DNA of 64,000 bases, from positions 8,262,713 to 8,326,712 of the forward strand of contig CM055100.1 of NCBI GenBank assembly GCA_029204225.1, written 5' to 3'. This DNA comes from Diphasiastrum complanatum. Taxonomy: Eukaryota > Streptophyta > Lycopodiopsida > Lycopodiales > Lycopodiaceae. Below the pieces are notes generated by a model. It saw only the letters and a program-made list of their open reading frames with translations, was not told the origin of the DNA and did not search any database. Of the stretch, positions 11,238-21,567 are shown one piece after another. A program made the translations under genes and the position numbers. Positions within the stretch are counted from its first letter, which is position 1. Every line of letters starts with the position of its first letter.

Positions 11238-11630
11238 ATGGCTTTGTCTTCTAACCCCGACAACAAGCCATCTAGTCCTTCGGACGAAACCAACCCCAAA
11301 GATCTCATCAAGCAAGACATTCCTACTGACATGCAAATATAACCACTACCTTCTGACTTTTTGGCCATGCCATGGGTCCAAACAACCGGCCCACTACTCC
11401 AAGCAATAGGCATTTTCCCACAACTTTTCACATTCACCATTAACATGCCACTCGTCCTCATGGCCTTCGCCACGTGGGACCCAATGAGAAACAGATTTTA
11501 TATCCAGTACCGTGTGTGTCTCAATGCTAACTCTTTGGCTACCATCGGTATTATCTCGGGTGATAGGCCTCCCATCTCCCACTGTCGAGCCCCTAACCTA
11601 ATCAAACCCTATCTGACATCCCTCGTGTGA
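11238..11630 (+). pseudogene. Unrecognised coding relic with one in-frame stop
   Basis: From ATG 11238 the frame stays open for 34 codons (MALSSNPDNKPSSPSDETNP...), meets a single TAA at 11340-11342, and continues in the same frame from PLPSDFLAMPWVQ through FTINMPLVLMAFATWDP to a stop at 11630. The downstream half is hydrophobic and not repetitive. I do not recognise the family; a gag-like or element-specific accessory protein is possible because the ORF follows a TATA box in an element-rich setting. The last codons are made by the start of the copia LTR at 11626, so the original C-terminus is lost. Confidence 0.35.
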
Positions 11631-12479
11631 AATTTTAGAGAAATAAAGACCAAGAATGGATCTAGATCAGATCCTCAAGACGTGTTGGAGGGTAGATTAC
11701 TTGATCTACTAATCAACCAATGATTAGATCTAGAATTAGATCAATTTCCCATCAAAAATCTAGCAAGAACAACAAGCAAATGATTAAACTTGAGACCTAT
11801 TGCCTTCACACTTGTGAATAACAGTACCTGTACGGACTTACAGTAGAGAGTGAAGTACACAAGTGTTAGAAAGCAATAGAACCATAAAATCACAACACAA
11901 ATATGAGAATACTCAAGATATGCCTCCAAAACCAAGATCTTGCTTCATTGTCAATTATGGCCAAATGAGCCACCATATATACACAAGAGTTGATGCTTAC
12001 TCAACTGATTTGGCACGTGTGAGAGTGCCTACTCATCAAAGGATCCACCAATAATCATCAATATGGCACATGGTCCAAGATTCCTAACTTATAGCCACCT
12101 CCCTTGATTTGAGGCAATTTTCCTAATTTATAGGGACTTGCACAAATATCTACTACAAGTGGGATCTCACCTACTACTGATGTTTTTAAACATGTGAGCA
12201 ATCCTTGACACGTGTGAGATCACTCCTATCCATGTGAAATAGCTTTTCATACCAATATAAAATGATGCCAAGTGGCATATAGGTAGAAAACTAGATTTTG
12301 GCCATTTTAGCCACTAGATCTCAAATGAAATGGCATGTACAACCTATATGACTCATCTAAATGATAAATGCATCTATTTCACACGTGGGAATAGGCTCCA
12401 CACATGTCTAATGATGATATGTACTAGTCATAATGGTATTTACAAGGTTTGATCAAGTTAGCATTTGCCAATTTTAACA
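11626..12479 (-). mobile_element. 3' LTR of a minus-strand copia (family F)
   Basis: On the plus strand it starts tgtgaaattttag and ends gccaattttaaca, 854 bp with TG...CA termini. The adjoining 12480-12493 reads on the minus strand as gttttgaggag, a polypurine tract placed just outside the TGTTAAAATT terminus, so this is a 3' LTR. The partner LTR is not in the window. Confidence 0.75.
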
Positions 12480-12850
12480 CTCCTCAAAACTAACTTGATA
12501 AAAGCATTATGATATTGAGATTGACTCCATGGGCTGAATTGGTCTTCAAATATGGATCCTTGCTGGTTCAAAGGTGTCAAGATCAACCAATGAGCTTGAT
12601 GTCAATCCAAAATCACCATATCCATGATAACGCCTCTTTGATGTTGACTTCTTTGATGAACTTGAGAGCTTTGCAATACTTGTTTGATTTGTTCCATCCT
12701 TGAAACATATGGTGGTTCCAAAAGCTCCTCCTCCTTAGAAATAGCTACAACTCCTTGAGAAAACAAAGAGTCCTTCTTGAATCATAAGGATCACAAAGTT
12801 TTAACATCATGCTACCAAGATCTCAAAAATTAGGCTCATCAACATTGGCA
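12480..12850 (-). mobile_element. Polypurine tract and 3' interior remnant of copia family F
   Basis: After the tract at 12480-12490 the sequence to about 12850 holds no recognisable RNase H on either strand, only a non-coding stretch with AGGAGGAGG on the minus strand. It ends where plus-strand copia protease coding begins, so this element is truncated by or fused to the next one. Confidence 0.5.
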
Positions 12851-12855
12851 AGACT

Positions 12856-14155
12856 ATGCATACTATAATAACCAAGAGTTTGCAGTGCAAACTTGGAGAC
12901 AACTCATCACATTCAATCGAAGGTGAAGTAACAGTCAAAGTTGAATTCCAGAGAGGTGAAGTCAAGTTGTTGTCCAATGTTCTCTGTGTACCAAATTTGA
13001 CCAAGAATCTGCTCTCAATTAGTAGAATCACCGATTCATTCTTGACAAATCCTGGAAGGTTCTAGCCTATGGAAGAAGACGCGACTATCTTTACAAACTC
13101 AGCCACTGCTACTCTTTTAACAGTCAAGCTCTTCACACAACCACTTCTCAATCAACTGATATGTTGTGGCATTTCAGACTTGGCCATCTTCATTTCAACA
13201 GTATTCAGCAAATGTCTGCTCAAAGTCTAGTACAAGATCTACCGTCTGTCAACAAGCCAACTTCTCTATGCGAGAGTTGTATTATCAGCAAGCATGGTAG
13301 AAGCCCTTTCACTTTAGACTCGATTCATACATGCAAGATCTTGCTTGATCTTGTACGTAGCGACATTTGTGGCCCGATGCAGACTGTTTCGACAGGGAGA
13401 GCTCTCTATTTCCTAACTTTCATCGATGATTTCTCTCGAAGGACTGGCACCTACTTTATGAAGAACAAATCCAAAGCATTTAAGTTCTTCAAGCAGTTAA
13501 AGGCGTCTGCTGAAAACTAGACCTAGAGGAAGATCAAGGCTCTATGCATAGATGGAGGGGGAGAGTATATCTCCACAAAATTCAAGGAGTTCTGCAAGGC
13601 CAATGGGATACATCAACAATTTACAACCAGCTACTCACCTCAGTCCAATGGTGTAGTTGAACGGAAGAATCGGACACTCATCGAAAGTGCCAAGAGCATG
13701 ATGGCCCATGCCTCTCTTCCAAAGAAATTTTGGACAAAAGCTGTTACTACGGCTGCATACTTGCAGAGAATTGATCCATCACCAAAGCCCTGAATGGCAA
13801 GACACCTTATGAGGTGTGGATAGGATCAAAACCATCACTCAAAGATATTAGAGTGTTTGGCTGCACTGCTTCTGCTCACATCCTTGAAGATCCAAGAAGA
13901 AAGCTAGATGACAAAAGTAGGAAAATGATTTTCATTGGCTATTCCCCAGATCACAAGGCATACAAGCTCTACAATCTGAATACTGAGAAGGAATTCACTA
14001 GTAGAAATGTCATTTTTGTGGAAGACAAGTTCATCGACCACAAGGGAAAAGTTGTTGAAATCCGACCCAGGGATCGTGAGCATCCAAATTCTGATCTAGG
14101 GATTCAACTACAAAAAAGTGACATTGACTCAGACAATGAGTCAAAACCTCAATGA
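12856..14155 (+). pseudogene. Ty1/copia protease end and integrase (element G)
   Basis: Plus-strand order: protease C-terminal half (VLCVPNLTKNLLSISRI, 12856-13060); pre-integrase module MLWHFRLGHLHFNSI with CESCIISKHG (13161-13330); integrase core LVRSDICGPM, YFLTFIDDFSR, then after stops near 13519-13528 the words CIDGGGEYISTKF and YSPQSNGVVERKNRTL; and finally MWIGSKPSLKDIRVFGC and KMIFIGYSPDHKAYKLY (13814-14155). The integrase core residues are present but the frame is cut by several stops and at least one frameshift near 13800. The element lacks gag and its 5' LTR in this window. Confidence 0.88.
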
Positions 14156-14281
14156 GACAACACACATCAGAGGACTGAAGTTCAAACCAGAAGACCGAAC
14201 AGGTCCAGACAGCCTCCATTCAGACTTATGGATGATTCGACCTACTACTTTGTGCATGAACCAACCATTGTTTCTTAGGAA

Positions 14282-15735
14282 ATGTCTACTCTTGATGTTG
14301 ACCAGTGGAAAGTAGCAATGGACACCGAATTCAATTCTCTGATAGTTAATCAAACATGGACAATCACTGAGCTGCCAAAGGACCAAAATCCAATTCCATG
14401 CAAATGGATATTCAAGGCAAAGTACGACGCTGAAGGAAGGCTAAATCGTTACAAGGCCAGGCTAGTCGCCAAAGGCTTTTTCCAAATTCTAAATCTGGAT
14501 TATTCTAAAACCTTCAGCCCAGTTGTCAAACATGCTTCGATCCGTCTACTCCTCTCCTTTGCAGCCAGATCTTGAAGTCCACCAGATGGACCTTCCACAA
14601 CGGAACCATCAAAGAAGAAATCTATATGTCGCAACCAGAGGGATATGAACTCAAGGGATATCAAAAGCACCTTGTATGCAAAATCCACAAGGCTTTGTAT
14701 GGGCAGAAACAATCACCTAGAGCCTGGTTCCAGAAGATCAACGCATTTCTGATAGAAAATGGTTTTATTCCAAACTCAGCAGACTATAATGTCTACTTCA
14801 AGTCTGTATCAGAACACTTCAACATCATCACTCTCTATGTAGATGATACACTCTTATTCAATAACAATCTGAATATGATGAAGGATACGAAATGCATGCT
14901 GGCCCAAGAATACAAGATGACATGGGTCCAACCCACTATTGTCTCGGAATCCAGATCCAACTAGATCAACCCAGGAGACTAATTTTTATCAATCAGCAAC
15001 GATATCTCAAAAACTGAAAAAATATGGTATGGCCAAATGCAAACCAAATCACTTTCCACTCGACCCTAGACTAAAATTATCAAAGGAATAGTCTCCTTAA
15101 CCTGAGACAGAAAAGGAGGAAATGAAGCGCTACCCATTTCAATCCATCATCGGCTCACTGATGTATGCAATGATCTACACGCAACCAAACCTTGCATATC
15201 CGATCAGTACAATTAGCCAATTCCTATCAAATCTAGGCTTAACTCACTGGAAAGCACTAACAAAGGTTGTGAAGTACATCCAGGCAATGAAAACTCTCAA
15301 CGTCTGCTACGGAGGCAGCCAAACTATCAATATCCTTGAAGCCTACACAGATGCGGATTCGGCAGGAGATATCAATACCAGAAAATCAACTTCTGGATTT
15401 GTATTTTTATAAAAGCAAGGTCCAATTTCATGGAACAGCCGGAAGCAGACCTCGGTTGCATTATCATCAATGGAATCCGAATACATAGCTTTCACAAATG
15501 CAACCAAAGAGGCGATCTGGCTAAGGCAACTGCTTGCAGACCTCAATCTTGCACAAAGACTTCCTACAACAATCTATTGTGACAATCAAAGCACAATAGT
15601 GTTATCTCTCAATCCGAGATTTCACTCTCGAAACAAACATATCAAAATCAAGTATCATTACCTTAGAGAGAAAGTGCATAGCCAGGAAGTAGCAATGGTT
15701 TTCTGCAAAACAAACTACATGGCGGCAGATTAAAG
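14282..15735 (+). pseudogene. Copia reverse transcriptase and RNase H (element G)
   Basis: RT begins at WKVAMDTEFNSLIVNQTW and continues with [27 protein letters not shown] and FSPVVKHASIRLLL (to 14575), then after a frameshift EEIYMSQPEGYELKG, KALYGQKQSPRAWFQKI and the catalytic box ITLYVDDTLLF at about 14840. The stretch 14920-15120 is damaged. IIGSLMYAMIYTQPNLAYPI at 15150 is RT C-terminal, and RNase H follows with EAYTDADSAGDINTRKSTSG, MESEYIAFTNATKEAIWL and YCDNQSTIVLSLNPRFHSR. A TAA near 15410 and others interrupt it. Domain order is exactly that of Ty1/copia. Confidence 0.88.
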
Positions 15736-15811
15736 GCTTTATCAAAGGAGCAACATCTCAGATTTAACAATATGTTAAATCTGAAGATCAAAGCTTTTCA
15801 GGATCCACATT

Positions 15812-15820
15812 AAGGGGGAG
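15812..15820 (+). other. Polypurine tract of element G
   Basis: The sequence aagggggag lies directly before TGTTAGATTT at 15821, in the position expected between copia RNase H and the 3' LTR. Confidence 0.85.
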
Positions 15821-16440
15821 TGTTAGATTTCTTATGCTCAACCTTAACAAATCGTTCAAGTAATGAGCATCCTGAAAACAACCGAAGGCCAACAACATAT
15901 TTTGGACCTTCGCATTTTTTCACACTTCATTTTTTTTAAAGCATTTTTGTTTTAAAGCATTGTCGTCTTTTTGCACCTTAGAGATCTTTTGCCTTAATCA
16001 TTTTTAGGCACTTTCGTCTTTTTCCACACTGGGAAAAAAGCGACACTGTCACGGGAAAAAGCGACATTGTCTGGTTTTTTGCTTTTTTCCTGTCTTCGTT
16101 TTAAAGGCATTTCGCATTTTTGCACCTTCAGGAAAAATGCGACACTGTGACCAAAATTCATTTTAAGGGCACTGTCAGGTTTTTCGCATTTTTGTACCAT
16201 TGTTAAAAATGCAACATTGTGGCCAAAATCCAATTTAAAGTCACTGTCGAATTTTTTGAATTTTTTGCACTTTCGAAAAAAATGCAACGCTGTCCAATTT
16301 AAAGGCGCTGTCGGGTTTTTCACATTTTTCGCACATTTGGAAAAAATGCAGCACTGTCCAATTTAAAGGCACTGTCGGGTTTTTTGCATTTTCTCTACCT
16401 TCACCTTAAAGGCACCTTTGGGATTTAAGTTGTTCAAGGG
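15821..16440 (+). mobile_element. 3' LTR of element G (right edge unclear)
   Basis: The LTR opens TGTTAGATTTCTTATG after the polypurine tract. From about 15900 it is unusual: T-rich, with recurring words gcatttttgcac, aaaaatgc and ggcactgtcg. No second LTR copy exists here, so the right boundary, possibly near 16440, is a guess based on where the repeat words end. Confidence 0.6.
16040..16400 (+). repeat. Degenerate tandem hairpin repeat in LTR G
   Basis: About four to five units of 70-80 bp share the order aatttaaaggcactgtcggg, then a cgcattttt..gcac arm, then a ggaaaaaatgc arm and a gacactgt closing. Each unit can fold because the gcattttt and aaaaatgc arms are complementary. Later units (16230-16400) are the most alike. 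Confidence 0.75.
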
Positions 16441-16849
16441 CACCTTCGCGTTTTGGCAGACCGACGTCACCAATTTACGATCAATCCTAAAACAACTGGA
16501 CCGCTAAATATCTCAAAGGCAACTACCCACTTTGTAGTTTGATGTTTTATATTCAAGACATTATTAAGAAGTAAAGGATAAATTAAAAAAATGAGAAATA
16601 GATTTGAGGGCCTCTGATTTTGTAAATAATGAGATACCACATTCAGCATATTCTTTGCAATATACTTTAGGTTTTTGAATGTTGAACATCACAGCTCTTT
16701 TAGGGCTGTCTTTTTTTTTTTTAATTGAATAACATTGGGATTTTCAACTTTGTGTACAAAATGGCATGTGGAATAAATACCCATATCCAATACAAGATAG
16801 AACTAAGATTGCAATTCTTGGAAACAATTAGTGGCAATCAAGAGACTGG
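16441..16849. other. No gene recognised
   Basis: AT-rich sequence with a T10 run near 16710; no coding similarity or clear repeat seen. Confidence 0.5.
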
Positions 16850-18065
16850 TTAGTTAGTGATGTTTTTGAATACTAAGGGAGCTTGGGAATCGATTTTGTC
16901 GGTATTGGTAAGCTTCGGCAGAATATTGTCCCTGCAAATAGGTCCAGCACCACAGCTCCGTCCTGTGTGAGCAGTTCCACCAAGAATCTGCACTCGACAA
17001 TAAATAGTGTCAACATGAAGATTACTCATTATTCTAGTTTGAAGAAATAATTTCAATAGAACTTAGGTTTTGGGGTGTACTCAACCTGCAGAAAATCGGA
17101 GACCTCTCTGGACCACCGCGGCAAATATATCCCGCCTATGGGTTGTAGGGGCAGGACACCTTGTGCGATGGTAGAAGGCTGTGACAAGGAGGACAACCTG
17201 AAGAAAAAAAAAAACACGTTAGTCCAACATGTGGCTAAATAGTTGACCAAACAACCTTGTGTCAATGTCTATTCACCTCTTATCGTGGGTTGTGTCTGAC
17301 GTAACCTTCCTCGCATAGAATGTTAAGGCAACGATGGAGTGAAAACCTAGATACAGCAGCAAATGAATCGACGATGGGCAAATGCTTAGGGAGGGACGTG
17401 CAAGCAAACCACTCTTGATTCACAACATAGATGCTTGCGATCTCAAATGCAGTTGCGGCAAGATCCACAGAAAATATGTTCCATGTAAGAATAGTCTTGT
17501 TGTCTCCGTAGTGCTTCACACATAATGAGGTGGGGAAATCTGCCCAAACAAGCATGGCTACGGCATTTGAAGGGGCTTGATCTATTGTGAGTTTTGGATT
17601 AAGGTTCCTCATGCAAAAACGCTTCAGCTTTCTTGAGGGCTTGCCATTTGTCTTTCTTGCAATCTTGTGTATGTGGACTCTGACAGCACACATCTCTCCT
17701 CTCATCTCGGATCACAGCTCTATCAACACACATCTCTACTCTCATCTTGGATCACAGCTCTATCTATACAAAGTGAATTCGAATTATCGCAACATCGTTC
17801 ATTGTTTTTTATGAAAAAAACAAATAAATGGATTAACGACAATCTTATTAGGGCTTGTGGCGATATGGTCTTCGATGTCGTCGTCCACCGGTGTACCTTC
17901 AGAGTGTTGCAACTCTTGCACGTCCTCTACATACTCCATGGCACGTTTTGTTCTAAGCTCACCATTAGCTCGTTTGCGGAATGCTTGTCTCTTGGAGGCT
18001 AATCCTTGCATGACAGGATCAAATGCAAACAAACCAATTAAATCAATCAAACAAATCATTTGCAC
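16850..18065 (-). pseudogene. Decayed multi-exon gene with methyltransferase-like motif
   Basis: Minus-strand reading gives exon-like blocks bounded by splice sites: one from about 18010 (acceptor tgcaag) with GLASKRQAFRKRANGELRTK and an acidic tail; one from about 17660 to 17290 with KLKRFCMRNLNPKLTIDQAP, AMLVWADFPTSLCVKHYGD and a C-terminal CLNILCEEGYV; a pyrimidine tract plus cag acceptor at about 17200; a block at 17200-17095 with IGGIYLPRWSREVSDFLQ ending in CAG|gttgag; and a block from about 16995 with FLVELLTQDGAVVLDLFAGT in one frame. The last resembles motif I of SAM-dependent DNA N4/N6 methyltransferases (VLDxFAGxG). Frames do not join cleanly across all junctions and stops occur, so I treat it as a relic. 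Function is inferred from one motif. Confidence 0.4.
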
Positions 18066-18656
18066 CCAAAGACATGTCTTGTCTGGCTACAAAACTATTA
18101 ATGAAAATGAAATGATTGTGAGAAGGCATGCTCCCGAGAGGAGCTTGTGTTTGCCACCATCATCGGTTCAAAAGACCATGAGACCAAGAAGACATTTTTG
18201 ACTACACGGGAATGTAAACTGACAATATTTAGTTTATATAAAATACGTTATTAAATTTTGATCAAATAAGCACTTAAAAGTATAAAAAGAAACTATGCAT
18301 AGAATCATTACAGCTCATAATTTGTTTTTATTCTAAAGACAGGAAATCAGATAGATCTATGGCATGTTATAAACTTAATGCTGACTATTAAGCTAACTCT
18401 CATCTTTAATTAGAGTTGTGAAGTGGCTCTATGGAGCTAAGGGCAGAGAGACGACACCCTAACATAGTGCAGAAACTTTCAGGATACTCATCTTGCTTCA
18501 AGGCTGGCTCCTAACAGGTTCCAATGATAAGCTAATATTTACTTCACTAGTACTTGGAGCAACCCTAAACAGATGCATGAATCTTGTTGTTCAGGATGTC
18601 CCTTGTCCAGTTGATTTTAGAAAGGGTCTCCAATTCCCGATAGTCTATTTCTTCAT
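18066..18656. other. No recognised gene (possible upstream part of the relic)
   Basis: AT-rich intron-like sequence from 18200 to 18420, then mixed sequence. Open frames are short and unsupported. Confidence 0.4.
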
Positions 18657-19190
18657 AGCAGCGATCCACAGCTGGAGTTTCAAATATTGATAAGCCTCGG
18701 ATGGGTGACTGGAAGCAAGTATTCATTGGCCAGATAAGCCATCAAAAGCATTGATCTCATTACAATTAGCAGCGATCCTCAACAGGGATACATAGCCTCA
18801 AATGGGCGACTGGCAGCAAGTATTCATTGGCCAGATAAGCCATCAAAAGCATTGATTTCTGATCTAAGTTACAATTAGCAGCGATCCTCAACAGGGATAG
18901 ATAGCCTCAAATGGGCGACCAAGCGAAATAAAAGGTTCGATCTTTTCCATTTGGCTCAGGTTGGCTTCCTCCGGTTCTGTTTCGCAGCCTTTTGGCAGCA
19001 AGTATTTATTAGTGAGAGAGTGTTGGAATTTGATATTTAAGCCCTCAGATGGGCGATTGGCAGTAGGGGCACACTGGCCAAAAAAGCCATCAAAGAGATT
19101 GTGAATCTCTCTCTTCATAGCAGCGATCCACAACTGGAATTTTAAAGATTTATGAGCTTTAGACGGGCAATTGGCATCAAGTAGTCATTA
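18657..19190. repeat. Tandem repeat of about 110 bp
   Basis: Units begin with agcagcgatcc at about 18658, 18768, 18879 and 19119, and share cctcaaatgggcgactggca, agtattcattggccagataa and gccatcaaaagcattgat. The third unit is interrupted by about 110 bp of extra sequence (18925-19030). On the minus strand the unit can be read as a repeated peptide around FDG.xGQ, but stops occur, so it is described only as a DNA repeat. Confidence 0.75.
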
Positions 19191-19321
19191 GAGTATCACC
19201 TGTGTTTGTTCCTGCAATAGATCTTTTTCAATGCAATCAGGGAGGGTGTGGGCGCCCATCCTCCTCACCCTCAATAAACTTGATTTTTTGGACACCCTTT
19301 TTTGGAGAAAAGAGAGTGAGA

Positions 19322-19611
19322 ACCATCTGCGCCGGCGCAGATGGTCTGCCATCTCACTTGTGCAACTGTTTTTTTTAGGTAAGCAGGGATGGGAAACCAT
19401 CTGCGCTAGCGTAGATGGTTTTCATCCCTCACTTTTCACAAAATACAACGAGGTGCAATCAGAAAATAGCATCTAAATGTGATGGGAAACCATCTGCACC
19501 AACGCAGATAGTTTCCCAGCCCTCGCTTTCTCACAAAAAACATGATTTGCTACCTAAAACCAGTATCCAAACGAGATGGGAAGCCATCTGCGCCAGCGCA
19601 GATGGTTTCCC
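19322..19611. repeat. Array of four related palindromes
   Basis: Four inverted repeats share the half-site aaaccatctgcg: 19322-19345 (24 bp, perfect), 19394-19421 (28 bp, one mismatch), 19484-19517 and 19578-19611 (34 bp each, small loops, near-perfect 14-bp arms). Centres are spaced about 74, 93 and 94 bp, and the intervening sequence is itself partly repeated (tctcacaaaa, cgagatggg). Conservation of the palindrome core exceeds that of the spacers. Confidence 0.9.
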
Positions 19612-19789
19612 GTCCATCGGTGTTCACAAAAAAGGATCAAAAATTTAAAAAACGTGATCAACCCTTTTATTTGATTAAGTACCTACAAAAATCTGTCACG
19701 CTCGTGAATCCGTCAACTCCAAGAATGTCTGCTGACGCTCGTCAATCCTACAAATCCTAGAATGTCAATTCTTCGAATTCCAGGGACAA

Positions 19790-19985
19790 TGGAGGTCGTT
19801 GATCGCAGGGGGACGATGGAGGTCACTGATCGTAGGGGGATGACGAAGATCGTTGATCGTAGGGGATGGTCATTGATCGTAGGAGGTAAAGGTCGATGGT
19901 GGCAGTCTGGAGAGCTACATGGCAGTCTGGAGAGCTAAAGGTCGATGGTGGTAGTCTGGAGAGGAGGTACATGGTCGATGGAAGG
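19790..19985. repeat. Two short minisatellites
   Basis: 19790-19888 holds about four units of tgatcgtaggggga preceded by ggaggtc. 19886-19985 holds three units built from gtcgatggtggcagtctgga and gagagctacat. Non-coding. Confidence 0.75.
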
Positions 19986-20413
19986 CATTTTATTTTAGAG
20001 CCGTTACAAATAGGGCCCAAGCTGTAGGTAGGGCCCAGGCTGTAGGTAGTAGGCTTCCAGCAGTTTTGAATGTTTTATGCATATATTGCCTGTACAAGTC
20101 TTGGGACCTGGTGCAAAAGTCTATTTCATACGTATGCTCCAAGATATTATTTGGACTCTTCGATCCGGCGTTTTCTGCTTTTGACGAGAGGACGTGAAGG
20201 ATTCTACTGCTCGGGGCAAACGAAGTACATTCGTGACCCACCTTCCGTTTTTGGTGTTTTGTGTGACGGTCCACTTGAGGTGTCAACTTTTTCTAGAATG
20301 TCGGACTATTTATTTTTTGCATTTGAGTTTGAATTCAAACATTTTTTATTGTGACTTGTATTTAGCATCTCTTTTTAGTGTTAGTACAATACCACATGCA
20401 ATCTTATTCCAAT
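19986..20413. other. No gene recognised
   Basis: Contains a short direct repeat gctgtaggtagggcccagg near 20030 and mixed sequence. No supported frame. Confidence 0.45.
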
Positions 20414-20690
20414 GAAGGAACACTTGGACATAGAGGGCAATGTTCAGTTCATATTAGATGCTTCTATATCAGGCCACTGCAATGTGATTAGCCAAGAAAA
20501 TCTAAGTGACAGTATAAACACATATACCCCCAGAGGTGGGTTTAACACAAGCAGACAATCTCGCTAGCCAACCCATGGCCTACAACCCATATTACTAGAT
20601 AAGGATCCCACAGATGTCAAGTTTGAAATAGACACACCACTTTTTAGAGAGCAGTGCAATCACCACCGTTGTCAATAGAATCAGATAGTC
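20414..20690 (+). pseudogene. Unrecognised coding-like fragment
   Basis: From ATG 20414 the frame reads MKEHLDIEGNVQFILDASIS, then GHCNVISQENLSD and TYTPRGGFNTSRQS to a stop near 20566, and continues in frame with LLDKDPTDVKFEIDTPLFRE. The amino-acid composition looks like genuine coding sequence, but no family is recognised. Confidence 0.25.
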
Positions 20691-20889
20691 CAATAAAATG
20701 CCATGGAAAAGGAGTTGAATTTGACGACGATATTGCCCTCATAGAGACTAAAAACTCTATTGGACTAGAAGGAAGTAGCGTCATTCCGACGATCATGCTA
20801 GTTTTCTATATATCAGATATAAGTGAAACCTTTGATGCTTTTTCAAAGTTTTAGTATCCAAATGAGGTTCATAACCTTTGATTTTAACA

Positions 20890-20903
20890 TGGTATCAGAG
20901 CCC
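20890..20903 (+). other. tRNA-iMet primer-binding site preceded by LTR-like end
   Basis: The sequence gattttaaca then tggtatcagagccc has the form LTR end (CA) plus copia PBS on the plus strand. The matching LTR start is not identifiable. Confidence 0.7.
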
Positions 20904-21009
20904 AAATGCAACCATCAAGGCTCAAATACAAGGAAGAGAGAAGCAATTACAAGTTGATGATTGTTTAATTTTTATTGCCCTTATTACTACCTTAAGTTTG
21001 ATGATGTTC

Positions 21010-21290
21010 CTTCAAGTGTGAATGAAACTGTAGCAACAAAAGAGTGATTCGATGTAATGAAAAGTGAGGTGAGTACATGATGCATTGTTTGAGATACTTG
21101 TAAAATTATTGATCCTCCATCAAAGATACAAAATGTTACTGTTTGCAGATGGGTTTTTAAGATCAAGCTTAATCAAGATGGTAGTGTGAACAATTATAAA
21201 ACAAGACTAGTTGCCAAGGGGATTGACTATGATGAAACACTTGATTTTGTCATAGTTTGTGGTGGTGATTTCATTAACTCACATGCTTTT
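21010..21290 (+). pseudogene. Copia reverse transcriptase fragment
   Basis: VTVCRWVFKIKLNQDGSVNN followed by YKTRLVAKGIDYDETLDFV is the N-terminal RT region of copia (CRWVFKxKxxxDGxxxxYKxRLVAKG). It begins only about 110 bases after the PBS at 20890, so gag, protease and integrase have been deleted from this copy. The conserved RT core further downstream is absent. Confidence 0.75.
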
Positions 21291-21567
21291 AGTGATTTAC
21301 TGCCTTTGCAGCATTTGTTAAAAAATGAGATTTTTCTTGGAACATGAAGCCGTACATCTATCTTCACCGACATTATCTCCAAAAAAATGGAATTGAAGTC
21401 AAACTATGTCTATTCTTTTCACTTACTTGACCATAAATGAGACTCGATTTTGGCCAAATAACAATCATTTGAAAGCATTGCAAGAATCAATTTCATTCAG
21501 AATTGCAATAATCAATTTTTATTCAGAATTACAAGAATCAATTTCATCAGCGACAGCATCTTGCAAT

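Noticed and set aside
19322-19611. CRISPR-like array (short repeats at regular spacing).
   Set aside because: Each repeat is a self-complementary palindrome, spacers are themselves similar, there are only four units, and the setting is a plant nuclear genome with no cas genes.
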